This document shows, piece after piece, positions 36,576-48,140 of a DNA stretch of 64,000 nucleotides. A program made the translations under genes and the position numbers. The stretch comes from Theobroma cacao. Lineage: Eukaryota; Streptophyta; Magnoliopsida; Malvales; Malvaceae. The notes under the pieces were generated by a model. That model had not been told where the DNA came from and made no database searches. It saw only the letters and a program-made list of their open reading frames with translations. Position 1 is the stretch's first letter, and the number at the start of each line of letters is the position of its first letter. Location of the stretch: assembly GCF_000208745.1 (NCBI RefSeq), contig NC_030859.1, positions 16,925,570-16,989,569 of the forward strand, written 5' to 3'.

Positions 36576-37499
36576 ATTTTTAGGTCAAGCTTGGGTCTTG
36601 ATCTTGATCTTAGAATATTGTTCTTATATTAATAGTAAATTATCCTAAAATGATTCAAAAAATCGAAGTGATTGCCACCTCTAGTAACATGATCCAGCCG
36701 AATGATTATTTTAGAATATTGTGTTTATACAAGATAGATAGATTCTAAAATGATTCGAAATTTACTTGAACTCAAAATAACATGAATTTTAAATGATTCA
36801 AATTTAAAACAATTTGAACCTGAAAATGTCCGGAATAATTCAAATTGAAAAAAATCCATATGAAGATGATCGACTTTGACAAATTTGACTGATTGCCAAC
36901 TCTTGTAACATGCATCAATTCGATAATCACTTATAAAAATTAGAAAGTTCTTCCTAAAAGATTTAAAATTCATAAAACCGTTCAATAATAAAAATTTGAG
37001 ATGTTTAACATTATTTTCTTCTGTAACATTTTGGAAATTGCTTTAAAAATTTTAGAAATGTCATCTTTGAGCAACATTTTTACACTTGTTTCTAGAACAG
37101 GAAGAAAGTAAATCTAAAAAATACACGCCAAAATGAGATTATTAAGTTAACAAATGATATTTCCAATAGTGATGAAAATAGAAATCCTTTGTACTTATTC
37201 ATTTCTGAATACTGTCCAACATTACTGTTTTCTAAAATGTTAATTCGGATTGGGGGCCTTACAAGTTTTTGGATTATTGACTGTGTTTAAAGAAATTTGA
37301 TGAAGTAGATGCATTAGATAAAATTGGTACTGATCAGTATTGCTTACTGCTTGGTGTTCACTTGATAAGATTGACACTGTCTTGATATATTTTGATCTTG
37401 ATTGTGTAGTTTTTTTATTGGTTACTCTATAGACGATAAGTTTATGCTTTCTATAGAGTACAATAGGGATATATGGGTACTCTAGCACTCACATACACA
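36576..37499. other. Intergenic, no gene supported
   Basis: AT-rich filler within module 2 that has no counterpart in module 1. An 82-codon minus frame at 37240-37488 is unrecognised. Confidence 0.45.
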
Positions 37500-38059
37500 A
37501 TTGACAAAAGCAGTGCTAGGGAATCCACATCATGCCAAGGGCTTCATAGAAATTGGGGAAGCAGCAAAAGAGAAAACTGTCATCGCTGCCTATCCAATAT
37601 GATTTGCAGCGGATGTTCCAGAATCCACAAACTGAAACCTTAGGAACTTCTCTGGCCAAGAGCTAAAGCTGGATGAAAGACCTTTTGGGAAGTGTTTGAT
37701 ATGGCTGCAAAGGAACTCCCAAAACATATCCCAGATAAAGGGCCGCCTAATTTTATGCACGATGCATTATGAGGTTTAGTTATAGGTTCAAATGGGTGTC
37801 ACAAGGTATTGCATTGTATTGTATTCGTAACATAGAATAAAATAATTAAAACCAACTCATACCATTAATCTATCAATTGCAGGTCTATACTAAGATCTTT
37901 AAAGACGAAGTTGTTGGTTGGAATGCAATCAGAGAAAGGTTTGCCAAATCTGACGATGAGAGTAGCTGTAATGAATTTGGATACTCGTCAGATGTTGTAA
38001 TTGATCAAACCAGCTCTACGCCAATAATGACGGCGACACTTTCGAAGGAAAAACCCTGA
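37500..38059 (+). pseudogene. JIP-C: jasmonate-induced protein homolog with intact exon 2 and broken exon 1
   Basis: Exon 2 (37883-38059, acceptor TTGCAG|GTC) is fully open: VYTKIFKDEVVGWNAIRERF, AKSDDESSCNEFGYS, ending TLSKEKP. Exon 1 (about 37580-37800) keeps IAAYPI, FAADVPESTN and a FSGQELKLDE match but has several stops and shifts, and the start is ATC instead of ATG (TGTCATCGCTGCC near 37579). Part of the leader triplication unit (CATGCCAAGGGCTTCATAGA) is retained at 37531. The 3' flank matches that of JIP-A'. Confidence 0.83.
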
Positions 38060-38366
38060 GACGGAGTCATCAGCAGAAGCAAAAACTGATGAGAGTCAGC
38101 ACCACAAGCATAAGCTGGCTTTGCTTGCTCATCAACCAAGACAACAGCTTCTTGCTGGTTGTGCTATATTTAGGAACCTGATTTGTTTAAATGATTATTT
38201 TAATTAGAAATTGTGATAAGCCTTTCACTGTTCATGATCTTGGTTAAATTTTGTACATAGAATATACATATTCTTTTAGATATTATAGCTATTACTTTTA
38301 TAGACCATTAACATCTATAAATGAAAATTTGTAGTTCTAAATTTGTCTTTCATAATTGATACCATA

Positions 38367-38950
38367 TGGTAGAGAATTTGAGAGAAATCACAAGAAACAG
38401 ACTTAGAAATTTTTTCTGAACGAGAAGAACAAAAAACTGAGCAAAAGAAGAGAGAAATTTTAGGAAATCAGCTCACACTATTTTCATTATGTTTTTCAAT
38501 ATATATGCCTCCTACAGATATGAAAAATATACCTTTATTCAGATGTGACTTAGGGTTTGTAAAAACTAGTTGAGCACACAGAAACAAAATCGACGTATTT
38601 TTGCTTAGTAATAACCTAGAAAAAGACAAAACAGAGAAAATGGCTTAATAGCCTTACAAAATGACAAGAACAATAAGAAAAAAACAAAGCATTTGCTAAA
38701 AGACACTTTAGACAAGCATTTCATACTTTAAAAAATTAAACAAAATATAAAACTATGTCATTTTGCCACTTGTCAACTACTTTCTACAAACACAGTTTCT
38801 TTTTCTCGACAAACCTTTAACCAGTTAACAATCTTGCTTAACCGATTAAAGCGATTCAGTTTTTCACCACTTCAAGCTTTAACTAGTTAATGATACTTCT
38901 TAAGCGGTTAGAGAGTTTTTGCCAAACTATCTAAAGATCATTTTTCAACA
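38367..38950 (-). repeat. Copia-2 3' LTR (left)
   Basis: TGGTAGAGAATTTGAGAG...TTTTTCAACA. Contains repeated TTAACCGATTAAAG / TTAACTAGTTA motifs, as does its partner. Confidence 0.9.
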
Positions 38951-41668
38951 CACCCCCATGATCTTTAGCCTAGTAAACACCCAGATTAAACCTTAGTGCC
39001 TTGAATTTGTCCTTACTTAGCCCTTTGGTGAAGATATCAGCAAGTTGTTCATCTATATGACAATATTGAAGCAATATTTCATTCTTTGTTACTGCATCTC
39101 TAAGTGCATGATATTTAACCCTGATGTGCTTGGTTCAACCATGCTGCACAGGGTTTTTTGCTATGCCAATACTTGTTGTCAACATTCAACATTATACCAT
39201 TTGCTTGCTCAAATCCCAGGTTTGAGAGAATTTTTCTTAGCCACAGAATATGATTTGCAGTGACAACAATAACTATATATTTAGCCTTTGCTGATGATTA
39301 GACAACTATTTCTTATTTTTTGAAGTTCTAAGAAAAGACCCCAGAACCAAATGAGAAGCAAAAACTACCAATACTTTTCGAATCCTCAAATGATCCTGCC
39401 CAGTCACTTTCAGTATATCCATGAAGATCCCCATTCTTTACCTTGCAATATTTGAGACCATAATTCACAGTGCCCTTTGATGTACCTTAACGCCTTTTTA
39501 GTAGCCTTGAAGTGCATCTCATTAGCAGATTGCATGAACCTTGAAAGCAAAATAGTAGAAAACATTATATCTGGCCTTATTGCAGACAAATATAATAGAA
39601 AACCAAGCATGCTCCTGTAAACAGAACAATATGCCTTAGTTGTACCATCATTCTTCCTAAACTTTTCACCAATTGTTAATGGACTATGCATAGGCTTGTA
39701 AAACTCCATTTTAAACCTTTTCAACAGATCCTTTGCATATTTTGATTGATGCACAATAATCTGATCTGAACATTGTTGAACTTCCATTCCAAGAAAGTAT
39801 GTCATCAAGCCAAGATTAGTCAACTTGAAAACTTTCATCATCTGGTCCTTTAGTTCCACCAAATACTTTGCATCTATTGCAGCTCTCCAATTTACAACAG
39901 ACTTGGCTTCAATAAAACTTGTCGGATCTGCCACAACTACATTACATCTGGTATAGATATCTTTAAGAGTCCTTATGCCTCTAATTGCTTGACTTTCATC
40001 TTTAATATGTGTTGAATCATCATCATTTTCTTGCAACCGATCTCTGTTAGCTAAACTCACTCCTTCAAAACTTTTTGCACTTTGTTTTTCAAGCTTGCAT
40101 ACTATGCACAACTTTTTAAGCTTCTTTGTGTTTGGTAGGCCTTCAACCAAGTCACTACCAAGTCACTAGAGCCCATCTTAACTAGTGAGTCATAGTTTAC
40201 ATGACCTATGCTTCTATACCAAAGATTAGAAGTATCGTGCTCACTATAGAAAGCTATATTCTTAGCATTCATCATATCCAATGGATAACAGTTATTTTTC
40301 ATTTTAACTGTTAACAACTCAATACTAATGGGATCATATATGGTACACCACTCATCTTTAAATAGCGAAGCATAATGATTCTTAACTAACATCCATACAC
40401 TAAGCAGGTTTTGAGCAGCCTCAGGAATATAATGAACACTTGATATATACTTAACAATAGTAAGAGGATTAACAGCTACTATCCCAATACCAAGTATTTA
40501 AAAAACAAACACCATTTCCAATCTTGACTTTAGCTTTAAAATTCTGTCAAGTTCACTAAACAAGCTTTCATTACCTCTAAGATGGTTGAAGCACCCACTA
40601 TCAATCATCCAAGTATTGTCAATTGCTGATTTAGCATCAGTTTAAGCCATAAATGGCACCTCTTCATCTTCATTAGCTTCTTTAGCTACGACAGCTTTTC
40701 CTTCATCCTCTGATTTCTTAGCTTTGCACACTTTCTCCACATGGCCTAACTGGTCACAGGCTTCACATTTCACGTTTGGCCTATGCCAACAATAATTTGG
40801 AGTGTGATTCTTCTTTTTACAATGATGACATGGGGGATATTTGTCCTTTTGCTTACCATCATTAGATTTGCTACCTTTGCCAACGAGCTTCCTTGAGCCT
40901 TCACCCTTAACCCTTCAGCTTTTGGTCTTTGCAACCAAAACATTTTCTATAGGATCTTCACACTTGAGGGCTCTCCTATACTCGAGCAAGCAGTGCACTA
41001 ATCAATTCATTCACAAAAATCCTAGATAAGTCCTTTGAATCTTCCAAAGAAGAGATTTTAGCTTCAAATCTCTATAGTGGACTTACCAAAATCTGGTTAA
41101 CAACTCTTCTTTCACTCACTTCCTCTCTTAGGAGCCTTAATTGATTCACCAGCTTTATAACTTTGTATGTGTAGTCTTGTATATTCTCTTCTTCCTTTAC
41201 ATCATCTAGATTTCAAACTGCCTTAAAAGATTCAATGCTTGCATTTGCCTAGTTTGAAGACTTCCGTGATATTCTTTCTTCAAACTATCCTAACCTTGTT
41301 TGGGGTCATCAAGATTCATAATCTTAGCAAAAATTAGTCTTTGAAACAACTGAATGCAAACATGAAAGAGCCTTATAACGTTTTGTGATCTCTTCACTGT
41401 GCTGTTTGATTTTAGCCAATGTAGGATTGGCATGCCTTTGCACAAGAAGATCCCCACCTATTTCCACTACATCCCAGAGATGAAAAACCTTTACATAGGC
41501 TCTCATTTTCATTGCCCAAAACTGATAATTAGTACCTGAGAAAATAGGAGGAGTAGAAGTAGTGAAGCTTGTTATTGCCATTGATTATAAGATGAACTGA
41601 TAATTTGAAGAAATTTCCAGGAAAAAAAATCGAATCACAGGTCTCTCAAGAAGAATGCTCTAATACCA

Positions 41669-42251
41669 TGTAGAGATTTTGAGAGAAATCACAGGAAATA
41701 GACATAGAAAATTTTTTAGAGAGAAAAGAATGAAAAACAGAGCAAAAGAAGAGAGAAATTTTGGGGCATCGGCTTTCACTATTTTCATTCCCTTTTTCAA
41801 TATATATGCCTCCTACAAATATGAAAAATATTCCCTGGATCAGATGTGACCTAAGGATTGTAAAAACCAGCTGAGCATATAGAAACAAAGCCTAGGTATT
41901 TTTGCTCAGTAACAACTTAGAAAAAGACAAAAAAGAGAAAATGGCTTAATAGCCTTACAAAATGACAAGATCAATAAGGAAAAAACAAAGCACTTGCTAA
42001 ATGACACTTTAGACAAGCGTTTCACATTTTAAAGAAATAAACAAAATATAAAACTATGTCATTTTGCCACCTGCCAGTTGCTTTCTTCAAATACAATTTC
42101 TTTTTTCCAGCAAAGCTTTGACGAGTTAACAGTCTTACTTAACCGATTAAAGAGTTTTTGTTTTCCTCTACTTCAAGCTTTAACCAGTTAACTATACTTC
42201 TTAACTAGTTAGAGAGTATTTGCCAAACTAGCTAAAGATCATTTTTCAACA
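41669..42251 (-). repeat. Copia-2 5' LTR (right)
   Basis: TGTAGAGATTTTGAGAG...TTTTTCAACA. High similarity to the left LTR by eye, with scattered changes. Confidence 0.9.
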
Positions 42252-42357
42252 CATATATCTATATTATCTTTTCTTTTCATAGATAATAGATCAATGTTAG
42301 GTGATAATTAAATTAATAACTAGATTTTTTTAATGATTCAAAAAATGATCAATGTTA

Positions 42358-42784
42358 GGTGACAATACAATCTGCAAAGTGTTTTCGAGAATGCAGAGTG
42401 CAAGCTTGAGAACCTTTTCTGGGCAAGTGCTTAGGTTGGATGACTAGACGTCTTGGGAAGGGTCTCGATCTGTACTTGATCTCCTAATAGATATGATTGA
42501 AAATGCTAAGTTCACGCACATAGCAGACCCAAGTGGATTATTGCGTGGAGCAACTCAGAAAATGACCTCAACAAGGTATTTGAATCAACTAATGTATCAA
42601 CTGCACGCAAGTCTATACTGAGATCATTTCTGGGGGATCAGTTGTTGATTGGGACAAAGTCAACCAAAGTCTTGACAAATCTGAGCATGAATTCCACACT
42701 GAAAACTTTGGATTCTGGTCACATGTTGAAACCGATCGAACCAGCATTAAGCCAACAATGAAAGCAAAACTTGCCAAGGCTTAA
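42358..42784 (+). pseudogene. JIP-D: jasmonate-induced protein homolog relic
   Basis: Exon 1 relic 42358-42575 matches JIP-B from the ECTECKL region but has a TAG in GWMTRR-type sequence near 42447. It has also lost the GSVGTLVYVIGDG segment between GCAGACCC and AAGTGGATTATTGCG. The donor AACAAG|GTATTT is intact. Exon 2 (42611-42784) is fully open: VYTEIISGGSVVDWDKVNQS, LDKSEHEFHTENFGFWSHVE, PTMKAKLAKA. The acceptor reads GCAAGTC instead of GCAGGTC. The 3' flank matches JIP-B. Confidence 0.83.
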
Positions 42785-43479
42785 TTTGCTTGCTCATCAA
42801 ACTCTGGTCGTAAGGCACTACTACTATTGCAATAAGTTTGATAGCCAGCACACTTTAGACTGCTACCAATAAGTTTAATTAATTATGTACTTTTTCTGAG
42901 TGTGCGTTTGTTATATGTAATTGGAGAGGCCTTCAAACGGATGCCATTGCCATTTCTATATATGGCTATTTGTAATATTTCATCATGATATGAAAAATAA
43001 CAAGGTTTTTACTATCTGCTTTCATCATCTCCAGCTACCTTCAAAACTATTACTATTGGTTTAATTTAATCAATAATTCGAGATTAAAAAAAAAAATTAA
43101 ATAATATGATGATCAAAATATCCAGAGCCATAGGCCATCAATAAATTCTGCAATATAGTGCCCATAACTGTGAAAGTATTACTTAAGTCTTCGTATTTTA
43201 AACATGGCACTTTGATCACCGTTAGCCATGAGAATTGCTTGTTGCTGCTTGTGCTACATTCAAGGATATATGTGATTTATTCAAATGATTGTTTAAATTA
43301 TTTTTTTAGTTAATTGTTCACATACAATATATCTACTCAAGCACTTTTAAAAAGTAGAAATATTCTTAAAACCTTTCAAACATTAATAGAAATTTGTGAT
43401 TTAAAATTATTTTTCTTTTGTATCATTTTTTGTGCTATTGAAAAATATGAAAACTTTATCTTTTAACAATATCTTTAAC

Positions 43480-44590
43480 ACACCCAAATGAGATTTTTAT
43501 TTTCCCTCGGCCACAGTGAATATTTTATTATGTATCCGAAACACATGCATAATATGTAATTGGATTAGAAACTCATGAGCTAAATATGGTTTATTGTAGT
43601 TCTACATATAGATTATTTTTCCTTATATATCCTTTATGTTTCTTAATATTTAGCTATTGGTGTTTTATGTTTGATCCATCATACTCCAAAATTGTAATAA
43701 AAAGAAAATAGAAAAAGCTAGAGAGGGGAAGGCCAGAGTTCCATGTTCTGTAAACGTCATCCTTTATCTCATGATAAACAATGGAAAAATTCTCTGATTA
43801 ATCAAGGTTATTAATTTGCATCCTGTTGTCCTTTCTTCCTCCAAATTTTAAATTTTAGGCCTTTACTTTGGGTTTTAACCCCAAATTTTCTTCCTTGGTA
43901 GTGCTTAATTATAAAAAAAAAAATATTTAAAACCTTATTATTCATGAAGCCTTATTGTAAATGGTATATATATAGTAATGGAAGCTAGAACTGAAAGTTC
44001 ATCAACAGAAGTCATTGGTTAATGGCATGAAAAGTTAATTGTAAGAATGTGAAATATAGAAAGAAACTGATCAGATTCCAGGCAAGGGTTCCTATTAATT
44101 CTGATCGACAGCTATGTACATTGAATTAAGAAATGAAGAAACCTCCGACATCCTTACCTTGAGTAGCTTACTGAAACTAACAAGAGGGAGAAGCTTCAAT
44201 ATGTGGCTTACATTGAAGAAAGAGTATTTGGCTAAGACATTGATTCGAACATGCACGGTTAACATGAAAGCAAGAGAAGTAAAACAAGAGGATGAAATAG
44301 TAGGCTTCTGTAAATTAAATAAAACTGCCCACCTGCCGAACATGATATATATTGAAAGTGAATTAAGCCTAAGTTTTCAACTATGAAAGTGAATTAATTT
44401 AGTCAAGCAGATGGACTTTGATTGTGAAGTTTGGTACTTACATATGACAGCAAAAATTTTAGCAGCCTTTTTTTTTACCATATAATTTTTACACAATTGA
44501 TAATTGTATACAATCTGGTTTTAGGTTTCAAATTTCAATTATACTAGTATTATGATTGCAGTTTTGCTTTTTCATTTCTTTATGATATAA
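43480..44590. other. Intergenic; one unrecognised 90-codon frame
   Basis: A plus-strand frame with a true ATG at 44114 and stop at 44386 (MYIELRNEETSDILTLSSLL...) has no recognised domain and an overlapping minus frame of similar length. I do not call it a gene. The rest is AT-rich. Confidence 0.4.
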
Positions 44591-44599
44591 TATCTAAAA

Positions 44600-44945
44600 A
44601 AACTCTTTGAATTATATTTAGAAAATTTCAAATAAATTCTTATTCTTTTATTGTATTCAATCAGGCTTTCGTAATTTTATTTTTGATCGAATAGATCCAT
44701 ATGATTAATGGTTGACTAATTATTGTTAGTCAAAACATCACTTGTCATTTTATTTCACATGTGTTGATGTGGCATGCTAACATGTTATAGTGGACGATGA
44801 TGTGGTGTGTTGATGTGATATGATTATATGGCCATGTTACATTTTTCACCATTTATATCAAGGCCACGTGAATATAAAAATAACAAGTGATGTTTTTGAC
44901 TATTTACAATTAGTCAACATCCCTCCATAAAGTCACAATGTAGAA
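44600..44945. mobile_element. MITE-like element with about 45 bp inverted repeats
   Basis: GTTGACTAATTATTGTTAGTCAAAACATCACTTGTCATTTTA (44710-44752) is mirrored by 44875-44925. Related sequence occurs at 56290-56420 and 60540-60860, in inverted order for the outer part. No coding capacity. The superfamily is not determined. Confidence 0.6.
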
Positions 44946-45164
44946 AGAACTAAGGAAAAATCAAGCTGCCCAAAAACAGAGATTGGCAGCAATAAGAGAA
45001 CAACATGAACAAAGCTAAAGTGACAACAAAAAAATAGCAAAGTGAATAAAACAGATTAGTTTTATTTTTAGTTTATTAGTTTATTACTTTCAAATTTTAA
45101 TTTTTCATTATTTGGATAAAATTAAGATATTATAATTTTAGTAGTTAACAATGGTAAATAAAAC

Positions 45165-45250
45165 AATTCTCTATGGGATCGATATTCTATTTTATCATTA
45201 TATTGCTTGTTAACGATACGTATACTTGCGTGAGAAATCAACAGCATTAG
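45165..45250 (+). repeat. Terminal fragment of an Athila-like LTR
   Basis: GGGATCGATATTCTATTTTA and GATACGTATACTTGCGTGAG resemble, in reverse orientation, the end of the nested insertion at 20774-20860. It directly abuts the RLP pseudogene. Confidence 0.5.
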
Positions 45251-45266
45251 CTATTATGTCCTTCTC

Positions 45267-46768
45267 TATAGAATTAATTGACTCAATCGGCAATTTACAG
45301 TCCTCGAAATATTTGTATCTATCAAGAACTTCCTTTTAGGCAGGATTGCCCATCTCAATCATGAAATTATTATCTTTGGAGCTTTTGGATGCATCATTAG
45401 CAAACATCTTAGGAGGATTGCTTGACTCAATCAGGAATCTTGTTTCCTTGAAGCGTTTGGATCTTCGACAATCCATCTTATCAGGATCAATTCCAATATC
45501 ATTGGGGAACCTTGGGCAACTCAGTTATTTGGACTTGTCAGAAAACTATTTTAGTAGAAAAATTCCAATATCACTTACAAACCTAACATAGCTTGAATTC
45601 TTAAGCCTTTCTGATAATCAACTAGAGGGTTCCATTCCTGACCAGGTAACAATATTTCCTAATCTAATCTCTCTAGAAGTTTCTTATAATTTACTTAATG
45701 GAACACTTCTATCATGGTTGTATACGGCTTCCTCGTTAAAGTACATATCTCTCTCTAATCACGAGCTCAGTAGTGATATCAAGGAATTCCAATACAAATC
45801 ACTAGAAAAGATTTTTTATAGGAATAATAGACTCAAAAGTCCTTTTCCATCTTCAATACCCCAACTTATGAACCTTACTCATGTCTCCTTATCATTGAAT
45901 AATCTTAGTGGCATTGTAGAGTTTGACATGTTCTCAAAACTCAAAAATCTCTAATACCTTGATCTTTCATATAATTGTCTATCCTTAAACACTAATGGTA
46001 CTAGTGCTGATTATACATTGCCAATATTTAGTCTTTGTATTTGTCTTTTTGCAATGTCAGTGAATTTCCCCAATTGTGAAGAGGTTTAAAAAGTTTGCAT
46101 TCTTTAGAATTTTCCAAAAATAGAATTTACGACAAGATTCCCAAGTGGATGGGAGATGTGGCTAAGGACTCTCTGAGTTACTTAAATCTATCTCACAACT
46201 CTTTGACAAATTTTGTGTAAATTCCTTGGAAGGAAATTAAAGTTCTTGACTTAAGATCCAATTTGATTTACGGAGATCTTCCAATTCCACCTTCAACAAC
46301 AATGTCTTTTTGATCTCAAATAATAGTTTGACTGAAGAGATCTCTTCTTTGATAAACAATGCAAATTCTCTTGAATTTCTTGACTTGTCTCACAACAACT
46401 TGAGTGGAATTATTCCACAATGTTTTGGAAAGTTAAGTAAAAGTCTTTCAATGTCAAAACTTCAAATGAACAAGTTTCATGGAATCATTCCCCCAACTTT
46501 TACAAAGGGATGTCGATTGAAGAATCTCAACTTAAATGGAAATCAATTAGAAGGGCTTCTAGCAAGATCCATCATCAATTGTAGAGGTTTGGGCAACAAC
46601 AAGATCAATGATACATTTTCTCATTGGTTGGGAAGTCTTCCACAGCTAAAAGTTCTTGTATTGTAGTGGAATCAATTCTATGGTTCCATTCATGGCGCTA
46701 GGTTCAAACAATCTTTCTCCAAAATCCAAAATTTTGACCTCTTTAATAATTATTTTACTAGTCCATGA
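45267..46768 (+). pseudogene. LRR receptor-like protein (RLP) fragment
   Basis: Tandem 24-residue LRRs: LVSLKRLDLRQSILSGSIP, LGQLSYLDLSENYFSRKIP, LEFLSLSDNQLEGSIPDQV, NLISLEVSYNLLNGTLLSWL, and later LEFLDLSHNNLSGIIPQCF, LKNLNLNGNQLEGLLARS and NNKINDTFSHWLGSLPQLKV. This is the Cf-9/EIX-type plasma-membrane RLP layout. Stops occur at 45335-45337, 45589-45591 and 45952-45954, with frameshifts near 46080-46310. Signal peptide, N-cap, transmembrane and tail are absent, and both ends are cut by repeat DNA. Immune-receptor relic, not functional. Confidence 0.9.
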
Positions 46769-47220
46769 AAAGGTTGTGTCCTTGAAGAAGAGACACTTGG
46801 AAGCCTATATAAAGGGCTTGTAGCCAACCATTTTGACACACCAAAAATTCAGAGACAAAATAGGAGCAAAAAAGTGAAGAGCAAGAAAAGTGTTGTGTTT
46901 TATAAACATAAAACACTTAAGTTCCCACCAACTATAAAAGCATCCAAATTCCTTATAATCTACTTGCTACAGAAAGTAGGCTCTAAGGCCAAACAACTTT
47001 GTGAACCCTCGGGTGTATCTAGCGGTCTACTCTCGTTAAGTGCAAGACGAAGTTAGACGTTAGCTTTATTGTATCCCTAAGACTATTCGCATTAGTCCCC
47101 TTTGCACACTGAGTGGTAGGGGCGAAATAAGTCTTAAAGATAGCGCCTATTCAAAGGCTCGTCTTGAAGTCAATTTTGTCTATTCTTGAATATCGTATAA
47201 ACCCCTTTTGCACCAACAGA
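46769..47220 (+). mobile_element. Possible LTR fragment
   Basis: Begins TGAAAAGGTTGTGTCC where RLP homology stops, has GCCTATATAAAGGGC (TATA-like) at 46803, and ends CCCTTTTGCACCAACA. The layout suits an LTR, but no target duplication or partner was found. Confidence 0.35.
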
Positions 47221-47284
47221 TGCTGGCATTTTAGCTTATTACAAGTTGTCTCACAAGTGACAATGCATGCAATTTCATGAGCAA

Positions 47285-48140
47285 GATTAGAGGCCAAGGG
47301 GAGGGGGGCTAGTGGGAGCCCCCACCCCTCCAATAATTTTTAATTTTTTTAACTTATCTTTACTTTTTAAAAATTTTATAATTTTGCCTTTACAAAATTT
47401 TTAAAATTTTTTCTAACATATTTTTATTTTTTTTTAAATTTTATAAGTTTATCTCAATAATAATTTTTTGTTTAGTGAAATATTGTACAACAATTAGTCA
47501 ACAACTAATTTTAATAGAACTAAAACAAAACCAATTGCATTTTTCAAAAAAAAAAAATCAATTGCAATAGAATTATTTTCAAACCCTATTACTCCAAAAC
47601 CTCACAACCACCACCTNAGATTGCTTGATTGTTATCCTACAAATTAGTTGTACTTTTTTCTTTGCTTAGATTCTTATGAACGATTAAGTTTTTTATTCAA
47701 GGATTGCTCCCTCGTTGAATTGTTTGTTAATATTATATTTAATTTTTTAATTAATTTTAGAGAATTGCTTCTCCATCGAATTATTTATTGATAGTCCTTA
47801 ATATTTTTTAAGGAATTGCTTCACATAGAGATTTTTGCTATTATATTTGTTAATTTTTGTTTGTTGTTAAGTTTATCTAGAAATTGACATTATTGTCATT
47901 ATTAAATTATTTATGATTATACTAGTTAATTCCTTTAAGTAAATTATTAAGATTAATTTCTTTGAAAAATTTTCAGGATTTATTTGTATAATTTTTATAT
48001 GAACTTTTGTTTGTCTAAGTTGTTTTATATTATTGTCAAACATTAAATTTCTAGTATAACTGTTTAATTTATAAACATTTTTTTTGACCCCCCCCCCCCG
48101 CCAAACATAAAATCGTGGCTCTGCCACTAAGCAAGCTAAA
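47285..48140. repeat. AT-rich dispersed repeat bounded by GGCAGAGCCA-type end
   Basis: The left part (GGGAGCCCCCACCCCTCCAA, then AATTTTT-rich sequence) is partly repeated at 48800-48900. The right end CGTGGCTCTGCCAC follows a C10 run near 48088. Such ends mark a common plant non-autonomous repeat whose class I cannot name. An ambiguous base lies at 47617. Confidence 0.4.

Larger units (their letters stand above)
38367..42251 (-). mobile_element. Copia retrotransposon, internally deleted derivative
   Basis: LTRs of about 584 bp at 38367-38950 and 41669-42251; primer site TGGTATTAGAGC (minus strand) next to the right one. Minus-strand order: gag start ATG 41581 (MAITSFTTSTPPIFSGTNYQ, FWAMKMRAYVK); gag core 41320-40950 with stops; two zinc knuckles near 40830-40730 ([28 protein letters not shown]); protease WMIDSGCFNHL; GAG-pre-integrase WYRSIGHVNYDSLVKM near 40200. 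A 246-codon frame (40150-39410) then joins the pre-integrase end to the integrase-RT linker and to late RT (FLGMEVQQCSDQIIVHQSKY), so the integrase core and the YVDD region are missing. RNase H and the KGLSKDKFKALRF end follow to 38995. A CATAT duplication probably flanks it (38363-38367, 42252-42256). Confidence 0.93.

Noticed and set aside
37240..37488. 82-codon minus frame
   Set aside because: No recognised domain and no ATG context; AT-rich filler between module parts.
44095..44386. Overlapping plus and minus frames of 82-90 codons
   Set aside because: No domain on either strand, no splice or leader context, and no second copy.
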